Origin: Hyaloperonospora brassicae
Taxonomy: Eukaryota; Oomycota; Peronosporomycetes; Peronosporales; Peronosporaceae
Reading direction: 5' to 3'
DNA length: 64,000 bases
Assembly: GCA_947650285.1 (NCBI GenBank)
Contig: CANTFL010001293.1
Coordinates: 1 to 64,000, forward strand
Positions within the stretch are counted from its first letter, which is position 1; the number at the start of each line of letters is the position of its first letter. The position numbers and the translations under genes are program-made. This document shows, piece by piece, positions 1 to 10,373 of this stretch. The notes under the pieces are model-generated. The model was not told where the DNA came from and searched no databases. It was given only the letters and a program-made list of their open reading frames with translations.

Positions 1-257
1 TTTGATCGGTAGGAGCTAGAAATACCTGTGAAGGTAGCTGCTCCTGAGCACTCTGTGCTGTGATTCTCTTGAATCGTTTGGTCTCCTGCAACAGGGACCG
101 TAAGCTCTCTGAGACTGTTGACTTGAGTCGGGTTCTCTGAACCAAAACCTTATCTCTCTGAGCTGTTGGCTCTCTGATTCGGGTTCGTAGAACCAAAATT
201 GCTCGTAAGAACGTTAAGTCTTCTTCTGACTTTAGGGAGCTGTGTAGCTCCGCTATA
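1..257 (+). repeat. 5' LTR of GypsyA-1 (3' part only)
   Basis: Matches the 3' LTR from 7168 to 7376 and ends in the same CTATA tip, followed directly by the primer binding site. It holds an extra tandem unit of about 48 bp (roughly 103-150 repeated at 151-200) that the 3' LTR of the same element lacks. The start of the LTR is upstream of the window. Confidence 0.9.
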
Positions 258-280
258 CTTGGTAGCGCTTGTAGTCAATC
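258..280 (+). other. Primer binding site of GypsyA-1
   Basis: The sequence TTGGTAGCGCTTGTAGTC starts right after the LTR. TGGTAGC is compatible with the 3' end of an initiator tRNA-Met (GCUACCA). The same site, with A for G, is present in GypsyA-2 and in a variant form in GypsyB, which supports it as a functional site rather than chance. Confidence 0.6.
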
Positions 281-317
281 TACGCCTGAGTCGGTAACGA
301 CTGATCCTCTGTAAGGA

Positions 318-1356
318 TGGAGCACCCACACCGTTCTCTGAGGACTAAAAGGTCGCGCTTGAGAAGCTCACCGCGGCCTTAGGCCCCTAAATATGTGGAG
401 TTTCTAGCTGCACAAGGCCCTGATGTGCTCGATGCACGAGTCGGGACCTTAATGCAGTACGAAACGGCCCTTTTAGGGCAGATTCATAACCAAGTAGCGT
501 AGGCTATGCCGACACGATATGTGGCAATGCCATCTGAAGAGGCTAAGCCTCGTCCCCTTCGGGTGGACGTATAATATTTCTCCGGGAAGTAGGGGGAATA
601 CTAATCTTCAGGATCCGTGATATTGAGATGGCCATGAGATCTGGCTTGATCTTAATCGAGCATCAGCGAGTCTCGCTGACTATCTACAAGTTCTATGCAA
701 GATCTAGAGAGTGGGCTCTGACGTGTGGCACGTCGGTCGACTTGGCGTTTGCCACATGGGATTTGCTTGAGTTCGATCTTTTGCGAGTTTTCTCGCAATT
801 TAACCAGACTAATCGCGTGAGCACACGCTCCTGGTCTACCCGTCAGGGCAAATTGCGTTTATAGACCATGTCCAAGAGTTGAGAACTCTGATGGCTGCTT
901 TGCAGTCTGACCCTCTCCTGAGACAGTCTGTGTGACTGCTTCATGGAAGGTCTTCGCAATGGCACTGCCAGGACCGAGGTGTTTCGGGTCTAGTATGCCT
1001 CTACCTCTGAGGAGGCTGTTAGCATCGCTCAAAATGATGAGCACAACTTCAAGTCGGCCAGACTTGGTTGGAATGGGTACAACCCAAGCTTATGCGAGAG
1101 TGACCTCTGTGAAATCACCTCGGCTTACTGTAATCCAGAACAGATGGATCTCAGCCATGCTGAAGATGAAGGTGGAGCGGAGCTTGATGAATGTTGCAGA
1201 GCAACGACAAGAAGTAAGACGCTTTATATGTGCGGAAGCACTAAACACCTGCGTCCCACTTGTCCTTTGCGTAAGCAACAACCGACTCTTATAAGTCGAA
1301 ACCCCAGCCACAACCAGAAACCTGGTATAACACGGGGAAACGTCTACACCCAGTAG
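318..1356 (+). pseudogene. gag of GypsyA-1, broken
   Basis: Capsid-type polyprotein of the retrotransposon, decayed into several frames. The start at 318 is chosen by alignment with the clearer copy in GypsyA-2 (start at 23855 on -). Near the 3' end (about 1200-1280) the zinc-knuckle region is recognisable as MCGSTKHLRPTC, the CCHC nucleic-acid-binding motif with its first cysteine codon in a damaged context. Frameshifts at about 860-1150 separate the capsid part from the knuckle. Not expected to give a working Gag. Confidence 0.75.
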
Positions 1357-1509
1357 GTGCGGGGCGCCCTACTGGGGTAGAACTGAGTTCTCTCCTTCTC
1401 TGCGAGGTACAGTGAAACAGGGCTTAGCTTCATAGAGCTAAGTGTCCACCAGCACAGAGCGTGGATACAAGCCTGGCTTGTTAGTCGAAGGTTAAAGGCT
1501 TTGAGAAGC

Positions 1510-2498
1510 ATTAGTCGATCTTAATCGACTCCGGAGCATCATGCAATTATTCTCGATATCGTTCTCTTGAGGGAAGTCAGCGATACGCTGAAGCGCTCAA
1601 TGCGCATGTGGGTGATTTAATCACCGTTCGTTTAGCGACTTGTAGTCGCGTCACGATGACCAAAGTTCCGTTGAGCTTAGGTGTGAAGTTTTCCGACTTT
1701 GACAGCATTTGAACGATGTCTTGTCCTCGATTTGGATTCGAAATATTATTTCATCCTGGGTATGGCTTGGCTTAAACGCCATGAGCCATGGATTGATTGG
1801 ATGTCTAAGACCTTAGGCGCCACGCGCAATGTTTCTAGCGAAGCTTTGGGGGGTCATGAACCCACCTTTGCTAGGCAACAAAAGCGCTATTGGCGCGAGC
1901 CATTGACGGAAGATGTCATGGCGTTAACATCGGTATGTCAGAGTTGATTAAATACAATGTCAATGACATCCATATTGAGCGGAGCTCTTTCACCGTATGT
2001 GAGAAAAGTTATGCTCCGTTTATTTATACTCGTTTTGATACTGAGTCACTGCATGTTGCAGGCATGGTTGGCTTAGGGCCAAAAGATCAACATTGTAATT
2101 CCTCTGATTTGAGCGGGGTGGCAAGTAAGATTCCACCGAATGAGGGCGGCCGAGGTGGTATCTCACTGAATGTCGGTAATGACATTGCTGGCGAGAAGCC
2201 AGAGTGTTCAGGGCTAGACCCGGATGCTGCACGTGAAGTGGTACGTGTAAATCCACTGGGTGAAGAGTTCGAGTACCGTAACACTTCACCAGATGTCGAT
2301 CAAGACATGGGCTCTCGTATAGAGCGTGCTATAGCAGATAGCAACTACAGGGGCCCTTCTGTCCCGGCCTCTAGGAGGCGTAAGGTTTCTTTGAGAAACA
2401 ATCCTGGCGTCGGGTGCAAACCGAAAAGCGCCCAAATTCTAAGGAGTCACAAAGTGATAATAGTAATAATACACTATATACACTTGTCAACGGAGTGA
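1510..2498 (+). pseudogene. Aspartic protease region of GypsyA-1, broken
   Basis: Retropepsin that would cleave the polyprotein. The active-site motif LIDSGAS is readable at about 1522-1545. The C-terminal half reads YFILGMAWLKRHEPWIDW at 1748-1801, the conserved ILG-W block of gypsy proteases. Frame changes lie between the two halves and again before 1890. The 1890-2498 stretch is a linker between protease and RT with no recognised domain; it is also present in GypsyA-2 (21505-22107 on -). Confidence 0.8.
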
Positions 2499-2780
2499 CT
2501 GGCCATGTTAATAGCAACATTAGTCTTGAGACCCTTCCATCCTTGGATACGTTCTTTGATCTGGATAAAACTTCCTGACGGCGGATTCGGCCAAGCCTTG
2601 CAGGCAGGAGAATCATCCGAGTTAGTGGTCATTCGGCCTGATATTGAGTTGAACTCATCCTCTTTATTGGTCGAGTCAGTCCTTGGGGACACAGAGGCAA
2701 AACTTAATGCGCGTAGTGGATCTTCGATCCTTAGAGATCCTCTTGATCCAATTTATCCTTTGGTAAAGTAGTTTCAAGAC

Positions 2781-4140
2781 GTGGTGTGTCACGACCCACC
2801 GTCTGTCTTACCTCCTGACAGAGGTGTGCGTCACGAAATTGAGCTAGTTCCTGGAACTAAATACTGCGTAACACGGCAGTGGCCTTTACCAAAGCAGCAG
2901 TGTGACGTCATAGACGACTTCTTTCTTGCAAAGCACGCGGCTGATATGGTACGTGAGAGCAAATCTCCTCATTCCACGCCCACATTTTGTGTTCGAAAGC
3001 CCAATGAAAAGTGGCGCATTGTTCATGCTTACAATAAGCTTAATGCTGCCACGATCCCGGCTCAGACACCAATCCCTAGGAAAGATGTTCTTCAGAACAA
3101 TATGGTGGGATGTACAATGTACAGTGCAACCGACTTAGTCGATGGCTATTACCAATTGCTCATGCGTGAGAAGGATATTCCGCTGACAGCGGTTAGTACT
3201 CCGAGCGGTATGCTCTGGGAGTGGCTAGTTATGCCACAGGGCTTGTAAAACGCCTTAGCTACGTTCAATCGTCTTGTGACACAACTGTTTCGTCCTCACC
3301 GAAATTATGGACAGACTTACTTTGATGACATCTTTGTCCATAGTTGTGCTATGAACGGCCGGTCTGATGTGGATAATCACATCGACCATTTACGACCAGC
3401 GCTCGAGTGCATGCGCACAAACAAGATGTACTCCAACGCCTCTAAGTGCATCTTTGGTGCACAAGAGATTCCCTTTTTAGGGTTCTTCATTGGGAAGCGT
3501 GGTCTTAGAGCGGATCCTACTAAGATAAAATCCATAGTCGATTGGCCGGTTCCTAAGAACCAAAAGGACCTACGTAAGTGGCTTGGTCTCGCCAATTACT
3601 TACACAAGTATAGTGCGAATTACGCAGACATGGCTCGGCTATTATCCAATCTCCTTAAAACGGATGTGGAACGGTGTTGGACTAACACCTAGCATGAAGC
3701 CTTTACGGCGGTTTAAGAGAGTCTTCTCCATGCGCCAATCTTGGCTTTGCCCGATCCTGATCGTCCTTTAAGTGTCGTCTGTGACGCATCTGACTTTGCC
3801 GTAGGCAGTACTCTGTTACAGAAAGATTTTGATGGACGGGTACGCGTAATTGCGTTTGAGTCCCGCGACATCTAAGGCTGGAGAAAAGAACTATCCAGTT
3901 CATGACAAAGAGCTACTTGCAATGAAGTATGCTCTCGTCAAATTCAGAGTTTATCTGCTTTGCTCTAAGCCGCTTGTTGTCTATAAAGATCATGCGTCAC
4001 TACGCACTAGGACTTAGTCGTCTTACCTCTCTTAGGGAATGGCTCGTTGGCTCTCCTTCTTTGCCGAATACAACTTTGAGGTGAAGAATAATCCGGGCAA
4101 ATAGAATGCTTTGGCTGATGCGTTGTCACGTAGACCTGAC
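2781..4140 (+). pseudogene. Reverse transcriptase and RNase H of GypsyA-1, broken
   Basis: RT reads well from 2781 to 3248 (PTFCVRKPNEKWRIVHAYNK, then WEWLVMPQGL), is stopped by TAA at 3246-3248, and resumes at 3276 with the catalytic YFDDIF box at about 3320. The palm and thumb parts run to 3692. RNase H follows at about 3770-4140 in other frames (CDASDFAVGS, then a decayed ADALSRRPD tail). At least four lesions separate the pieces. Reverse transcription by this copy is not possible. Confidence 0.88.
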
Positions 4141-5340
4141 TATGAGCTTGCTCATGTTACGACTCTGTCGTCGTCGGTAACTGACTTAATCCGTACGGCA
4201 TATGCCAAGGATGAGCACTGTGTATCTCTGCTACGTGCTCTTGAAGGCTACGAGTTTAAGGACTCGTACATACAATTGTCGGCACGAATAAGTGCAAGGC
4301 TGCATCGATATTCAATCGATAAAGTCCTGTTGTGCTATAGCACGAATGCTAAGGATACCCCTCGCATCGTTTTCCCTCATGATGAGAGGTTGGAGTATCG
4401 GATCCTCTATGAGGCACATGATACTGCGTAGAGTGGTCATCTTGGTCGTGAGAAGAACTGAGGCTCAGTTAGCCAATGCCATTGGTGGCTTCAACTATAC
4501 AAATGGGTGAGCACATATGTTTGTACGTGTGAGAGGTGTCAACGGGTGAAACCCTCACGTCACGCGGCCGCGCCGCTGGCAAGTTTGCCTGTACCCAAGG
4601 GGTGTTGTGAGTCCATCAGCATGGACTCTATGTTCGGTTTACCGAAATATTCGAATGGAAATACGAGTATTGTGATCTTTGTTGACCGTTTGAGCAAGAT
4701 GGCTCACTTAGCGGCGGTCCCGGATACCATTGATGGTGAAGGTACATCTACGCTGTTTATCGATCGAGTGTTTCCACAACAAGGCTTGCCTGTGGCAATT
4801 GTCTCTGATAGAGAACTTCGCTTCACTGGGAAGTTTTGGAAGTCCATCTTTAAGGTGCTCAGCACACGTTTGGACATGTCCACGGCGGATCATCCGCAGA
4901 CCGATGGTCAAACCGAGCTAGTCAATCGCGTTATCGGTGACGTATTACGCAGTGTTTGCGTTAATACACCAAACATTTCGAGTTCAATGCTCCCTGTCGT
5001 TGAATTTGCGTTTAATAACGCTGTTCACGACTCTACAGGCTTTACTACGTTCTACGTAAACGGTCTCACACACCCTCGCGTTCCGCAAACGCTACTCACG
5101 CTACCACTGCGTGGTTCAGGGCTTGGTGGGGGAGGAGTTGTCGATCGGCTTGCTGGTATCAGCCCTGCTACCGTTCATAAACAGGTAAGCGAGTTTCTCG
5201 CAACGCGATTGAATGATTTACGACATGTGCGTGACGCACAAGTTGATAGCCAAGACAAGCAGAATGAACAAGCTGATGCAAAAGGCAGATGTTGTATTGA
5301 ACGTTACGAGGTACGGGACCAATTCCTACTCAATGCTTAA
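4111..5340 (+). pseudogene. Integrase of GypsyA-1, broken
   Basis: The tail of RNase H (ADALSRRPDYE) leads into the integrase N-terminal zinc-finger region with CERCQRVKPS at about 4527. The catalytic core 4507-5340 keeps MDSMFGLP (first Asp), SDRELRF (second Asp region) and DGQTELVNR (Glu), the DDE triad of retroviral-type integrases. A stop at 4429-4431 and a frame change split the zinc finger from the core. The core alone is an open 277-codon frame. Confidence 0.88.
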
Positions 5341-5358
5341 AACTTACCTACAAATGTA

Positions 5359-5976
5359 GTGTCCGCCGCCTTAAAGAAAAAGTTGCGTCCGCGCTTCATT
5401 GTTCCTTTCTTGGTCGTCGCAAAGAAGGGACTTGCGTATACGCTCAACCTTTTGCGCAAAATGCGCACATACACCGTGTTCTACGTTGGTTTGCTTAAGC
5501 CGTATCGGGATCCGTCCCACGTGAACTCGGAGGCGCTTGCGCCTGGAAATAAGGCCTTGACGTCGACTGTTGCATCCGAACCATGAGGTCAAGCTGACCA
5601 TCCACACGGGCTAAGGCCAACTCGAACGCCTGAACAGGGGCTTGCATCGCGCCGGGTTCATTCTGGGTCTAACCCAATGTCTCTTGGAGACCACTCAGCT
5701 CAAGGAGCGCCTTCTAATGCTCCTCCTTCGGTACACCGACCACCACCGACGCTGCTCGATGAGCAAGGGAACCACCAGTTCCATGTGGAGAAAATATTTC
5801 AACGACGTCGTCGTCGTGGCCAATACCAGTATCTGGTGAAGTGGCGAGGGTACCCGGAGTCGGAGAACTCGTGGGAGTATGAGATACCCCTTCGGCAGGA
5901 CTGCCCTTACGCCGTGGATGTATTTGAACATCGTGGTCAGGGTCGCCTTGCGAACGAGAACGCTTCTCACCAATAG
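5359..5976 (+). pseudogene. Integrase C-terminus and chromodomain of GypsyA-1
   Basis: A GPY/F-like module (LRPRFIVPFLVVAKKGLAYT, with VPF in place of GPF) lies at about 5380-5440 and ends YVGLLKPY. After a frame change a chromodomain is readable at about 5768-5940: FHVEKIF, then YLVKWRGYPESENSWEY, the aromatic cage region known from chromoviruses, where it steers insertion to marked chromatin. The whole chromodomain is overlapped on the other strand by the antisense ORF at 5714-6796. Confidence 0.85.
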
Positions 5977-6796
5977 TGCTGGGGGGCCGTGTGTTGCTCC
6001 GCACATTAGGGTCGTGAACCGTGGCTACCATCGTAGCAGGAGCATAACGCGCACGTGTACGCAACTGGCCTCTGGCCTTAAGTTTGGGATACTCGAACCG
6101 AAGCTTTCGTTCCAACCAAACGTCGGACACATCGGCGCTGGCTCGCAGCGCTGGCACACTGCTAAGGTGTCGCTTGCGAGACACCCAACGGATGAACTGA
6201 CTGTCCTCCTCCTCGAAGAATTCGCCAGCGAACAAGAAGATGGGCACGCCATTTATCGCTCGAGCCGAAACACCACGAGAAAGACTCTCAGGGTGTGCAA
6301 GGTACTGACCTTGCGTGGTAAAGGCTTGTTCGAGATACCTCTCATTTAGAGCCTTGCGAAAGGCGATATCTTCTGGCGACGTATCCTCGGGGCCAATGGC
6401 CCATGTTGAAAGGCTACGGCCTTCCGCTTGACGGAGACGTTGATCCACGTCAGGTGTTGCAAACACGTAACCACTCCGGTTCTGAACAACCGCCTGGGTA
6501 TGCGCTCGGCGTCGAGCTTTCTCCTCACGCTAAAGGATTAGCCCCTGTTGCTCGTCGAGCGGGTTCGAGATGATGTTCTCATCTGCATCTGTTGTAGGAT
6601 GCTGCGCCACTGGTGCGGTGGTATCACCACGTTCAAAGAACGGATTTGGAGCTGTTAGAGGACGATCCTCAGGTACAACGGAGTGGGACAATATCCCGTC
6701 ATCTCCACCGACACTGGTACTACTACCATAGTTCACATCCTCATCGAAGTCTAGGTAAGAGGAAAGAGTCCGAGACTCGTTGGGTGGCAATGCCAT
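5714..6796 (-). pseudogene. Antisense ORF (aORF) of GypsyA-1
   Basis: On the strand opposite gag-pol, an ATG at 6796 opens a frame of about 360 codons interrupted only by one TAG at 6530-6532; before and after it the frame is the same. GypsyA-2 has CAG at the matching place, so the stop is probably a C-to-T change. The product starts MALPPNESRTLSSYL, is rich in charged residues, and has a mid part with FIRWVSRKRHLSSVP and a basic C-terminal third. No known domain is recognised. It overlaps the chromodomain coding region by about 260 bp and starts 105 bp from the 3' LTR, which in antisense could supply its promoter (inference). Confidence 0.7.
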
Positions 6797-6889
6797 GGTG
6801 TTTCGTGTTTAGAAACCGTGAGGTTAACACACACACACCGACCTCTTCGAGGAAAGAAGCCGGTTGAAGTTTTGTGGTAACGTCAGTCT

Positions 6890-6901
6890 GGTGGGGGAGG
6901 G
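6890..6901 (+). other. Polypurine tract of GypsyA-1
   Basis: A G-rich purine run (GGTGGGGGAGGG) sits immediately before the 3' LTR, where plus-strand DNA synthesis would be primed. Confidence 0.6.
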
Positions 6902-7376
6902 TGTAACGGGGTTACACGTCGGCTGGTAGTCAACAATAGGTGTGGTGCACACAAGAGAGGGGGTACCCTATAAAGTAATTTTAGAACACAGTGAGTGTAT
7001 CAATTGTTGAAGACTGAGGTCTGTCAACAATTGATTACGAGTTCTTTTAAGAGGTTATTTAGGGCAGGTTAAATACGTTGTTCTAAGGTGTTCTTTTAGG
7101 TTTAATAAAGAAATAAAAATTCAGTTCTCCTTTTGATCACTGAAAGACACGTGCCTTACGAGGCGTCTTTGATCGGTAGGAGCTAGAAATACCTGTGAAG
7201 GTAGCTGCTCCTGAGCACTCTGTGCTGTGATTCTCTTGAATCGTTTGGTCTCCCTGGAACAGGGACCGTAAGCTCTCTGAGCTTGTTGACTCTCTGAATC
7301 GGGTTCGTAGAACCAAAGTTGCTCGTAAGAGCGTTAAGTCTTCCTCTGACTTTAGGAGCTGTGTAGCTCCGCTATA
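6902..7376 (+). repeat. 3' LTR of GypsyA-1
   Basis: 475 bp, starting TGTAACGGGGTTACA (itself a short palindrome) and ending GCTATA, a mutated form of the GCTACA tip in GypsyA-2. It contains AATAAA-like A-rich sequence around 7100-7120. Compared with the 5' LTR it lacks one ~48-bp tandem unit. Confidence 0.9.
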
Positions 7377-7814
7377 GTTTAGCCGTGGGTGCATGTTTGA
7401 TCACCTTATTATGTAATTTTTTTGAACTAGCGTGGCCTGGCTCCGTTAAAGGTGCATTTCTGATCAGCTTATCCTGCAATATTCGAAGTGAGGTGCCTGA
7501 ATGTGATACAACGGTTGCCATATGAACATTAGGTCCAATGGATAGGCGGTGGTGTATTTAGCAATAATGCTAGGTCTATCTAGCCTATCTCAGGGTTTGT
7601 AATGTTTCCGCCACGAAGAACCTTCATTCGACATGTAAAGGGTAGAATCTCTATGAAGAGAAACTTGTTACTACAAATAGACATATGGAATCAATTGCAT
7701 CATTCAAGCAATAACTAAACGTGCAACTTGTGGACGGCAAAATTTTCGAATTGTGCAATAGCATTTTGTATGCTACGCACAACTACATACTGGCGACATG
7801 AGGCATCGTTTAAC
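7377..7814. other. Intergenic, no feature seen
   Basis: Spacer between the 3' LTR of GypsyA-1 and the duplicated segment. AT-rich, stop-dense in all frames; no coding, RNA or repeat signal recognised. Confidence 0.6.
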
Positions 7815-7837
7815 GTATGCATTTGTCCTTCTTTGTC

Positions 7838-8270
7838 TTTATAAAACGAAATGGTACAAAGCGGTACGATGTTGGATTTCCCTGGCTCTGGAATCGATAT
7901 CTGGCTCGAAGTATAATCGTACTTTGCATGCATGCCGAAGCTACCCAATCTATGAGAAACAAACACATCACGTGTTGCTTACATGGTGGTCGGGCATGAC
8001 GTCCGAGGCAATGAGCATTGACGTACACGTAGACTAAGTGCTACCTGGTATGCTATTAATCTTGTTGCGTGATTGCGTGCACGCAAAACCGCGGGTGGAA
8101 GAACGATCGAGGACCAATTACCGCCGCGTCATTGTCGTGATGTTCTCGCAGGTTTGCTTGAACACCGTTTGCTTTTTGCATTGTTGGGAGCATTACAAGC
8201 TCTTCTGGGAAAAGGCGGTGGTCACTGGAATACGAGAGTCAGCGACAAAACAGTTTGCTCGATGCAATAG
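7838..8270 (+). pseudogene. Decayed coding remnant in duplicated segment A, function unknown
   Basis: Reading frames match between the two duplicated copies, which suggests an old gene rather than chance. Shared pieces: TKWYK followed by ALES and EKQT, then TWWSGMTSEAMSIDVHVD (7983-8034), then after a frame change IEDQL..RHCR..LAGLL..RL.FALL and GKGGGHWNTRVS (8106-8260). Stops and frame changes separate the pieces in both copies. I do not recognise the family. It could be the tail of a leucine-rich helical protein. Confidence 0.4.
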
Positions 8271-9039
8271 TCACCACCTAACACACGTCGCATCAATGAC
8301 ATTGAATACAGTATGACATCCACGTTTTTGTATCAGAACAACGTAGATACGTAAATTCTGCGCATTCCTTTGCTTCTGGACAGGAGTCCTATATGCAGAA
8401 GGTCTTGTCATAGCACATTCCACGTGCTGAGCGCTGTTCATGCTGCAAGTATATTCCTTTTGTGCGACGCCGTTGTCTATCTTTTTGCAGGATTGGTGAC
8501 GCAAAGCAACGAAATTGTTCGCTCTGTTCATGGATCAAGTCAAGTGATAAAACGAAACTTTGTCGCGCAAACGACGAGCCAACACCACACCTATCAGTTT
8601 GTCAACAGCAGATACCGCCAGTGTGCCCCGATATGCCATCGCTGCTCTGTCTAGTACACAGGATGTTCTATCGTCACGAAGAGAGAGAGGTTTCCATTGT
8701 TCTATTTACAAGCGGCTGACTCGATGTGCAAGGTCTCGGATATGTGGAGTCCACCGCGGTCATATTCCATGGCACTATCGAACTCGGTCTCTCTTTCTCG
8801 TTCTGCTGGCTTGGCACCTCGCATCACGAGGAGGCACTATTGACCGGGCACGAGGGAGTGACCAATGACCGAGCCCGGGGTCAAATTCGGTGCGCATTCT
8901 CGCCAGATGGCTGGTCTGCTCGCGAAACTGACGACGTGTAGGCGTACGTAATGAGAAGAACGTCCTGCAATTTTCGAGGTTGTTTGCGTTCATCGGTTGA
9001 CAGAAAGGGTTGCGGAGAGTGACACGATCGCGCTGGTCG

Positions 9040-10060
9040 TTTCGTAGGCCCGTTCATGAGTATTGGAATTCGCAGGAGAAGCTGCGGTGGATAAAGCTGC
9101 CAATGAATAAGGTGCTCTTTGATCTAGATCTGCCGTCGGTGGTTACACGGTCATCGGCGCATGCAAGTCGTTCCAATGCTTGCACCTTCACGTCTTGCAA
9201 AAGGAGCAGGACGACGACGAAAGCGATCACTACGTATGGTCAGTGCTAGTGCAGCTTGTCGCGGGCCAAGCCCGCAAAGAAGTGGCGCAGATCAACAAGT
9301 TTGCGCAGTTACGCGAAAGGCGTTACCGGCTCTGACAACGCAGGTGCAGGATGGCAAGATAAGGGCACTACACGCCAGAGACGTGTGGCTCCGCACCGGA
9401 TAGAGTGGGGGCAGACTGCTGTTGAGACCAACGAGCACGAGTCGTGCCGAATCCCGGTCCGAGCTACGCTTTGAAGTTGCATGATGCGGCGGCGCGTAGG
9501 ACTGTGGCTTGGCGACGATGGTGCACTGAATGTAGACCTGCTCGGCTGTTGAATGCAGCGATCGAAAGTATCGATGAGACCGTCGAATTTGATCTGGTCG
9601 GACTGTTGAAAAAGACGTGAATAAACAGGCAGTACTGAGGGTACGACGTGCTTTGGAGAAACTGTCACCCCAATGTCCGACGCACCCGCATGACCGTCAG
9701 GTGGCGCTCAGCTCCGGCATGGACACAGACAGTACTAGCACACAAGAGCTGTCACCGGGCTATATCAGCGTGCCATACAATACTCGCGCACTTAAGGCTG
9801 CTGTGACGTCATCCAGCAAAACGAGCCACAGCGGATTGTATGTCGGCTGCTTTGTCGGCACTGCACGGTGAGGAAACCCATGCTATGCTCAAGTTCACTT
9901 GCTTGAGATGCTCGGCCCAAACTCTGACACGACGGCGGTTGAGGGAGATGAGTGGACACGGGAAGTATCATCGATGGAACAGTTGTCAAGGATTGTGTGA
10001 GGAAGGACCAGTTTCATACAGGCGGCCGCCTAGAAACCGGATGGCCAGGTCGTCCTCTTC
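9040..10060 (+). pseudogene. Further decayed coding remnant in duplicated segment A
   Basis: A mosaic of frames with protein-like stretches, for example LQKEQDDDESDHYVWSVLVQ (about 9193-9252) and VEGDEWTREVSSMEQLS (about 9941-9990). The second is also present in copy B at 50970-51020. No intact frame joins them. Product not recognised; probably the 3' part of the same lost gene as 7838-8270. Confidence 0.35.
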
Positions 10061-10250
10061 TGTCAATTTAAAGCAGAACCCCTAAGAGTTCATATAATTA
10101 GCCGGTGACTAAATATGAGGTTCTAAATGATATTAGGCGTAAGAGGTTGAGTAGTCATCCTACCTTCCTTTCGTTCATCGAGCCACTACATTTTATTTAC
10201 CAACAAAGGGTTATTAGCTAGTAGGAACATAGCTAAGGGGAGTTCTTTTG
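10060..10250. other. About 190-bp insertion specific to copy A
   Basis: Between two points that are contiguous in copy B (near 51095-51110) copy A has an AT-rich stretch without similarity to anything else in the window. Edges are approximate. It could be a small transposon remnant; terminal repeats are not clear. Confidence 0.4.
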
Positions 10251-10312
10251 TATAAGTTGTCACCTGACCACCGAGTACTTGACGCCAATCATTCGCTTCG
10301 GTAAGCCTCAGC

Positions 10313-10333
10313 ATCAGTCATTGCGCAACTTGC
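10313..10333 (+). promoter_or_regulatory. Oomycete-type initiator upstream of effector A
   Basis: TCATTGCGCAACTTG, with TCATT at 10318-10322, resembles the oomycete initiator plus flanking element (TCATTYYNCAWTTT). It lies 56 bp before the effector ATG, and the same element at the same distance is kept in copy B. A second similar stretch (CCAATCATTCGCTTCGG) lies about 30 bp further upstream in both copies. Confidence 0.55.
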
Positions 10334-10373
10334 CGGCTCGAACCCACTACCTCATGCCGATCCGAGTCGTTCA

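Larger units (their letters stand above)
1..7376 (+). mobile_element. GypsyA-1: decayed Ty3/gypsy chromodomain LTR retrotransposon
   Basis: Order is partial 5' LTR, primer binding site, gag, protease, reverse transcriptase, RNase H, integrase, chromodomain, antisense ORF, polypurine tract, 3' LTR, which is the Ty3/gypsy order. Every sense gene is broken by stops and frameshifts, so the copy cannot act on its own. The same family lies inverted at 16834-24447. The 5' end is outside the window, so its target duplication cannot be checked. Family known from RT (YFDDIF) and integrase zinc finger plus C-terminal chromodomain; the name GypsyA is mine. Confidence 0.93.
7815..10373 (+). repeat. Duplicated segment, copy A, upstream of effector A
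   Basis: Similar along its length to 49970-51220, in the same orientation and the same order, both ending in an effector gene. A block of 56 bp (7980-8035) is identical to 50133-50188. Copy A has about 1 kb (roughly 8310-9340) and about 190 bp (roughly 10060-10250) that copy B lacks. Remnants of an ancestral coding sequence are shared by both copies (see 7838-8270 and 9040-10060). Similarity stops close to the effector stop codon on the right and near 7815 on the left. Confidence 0.8.
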
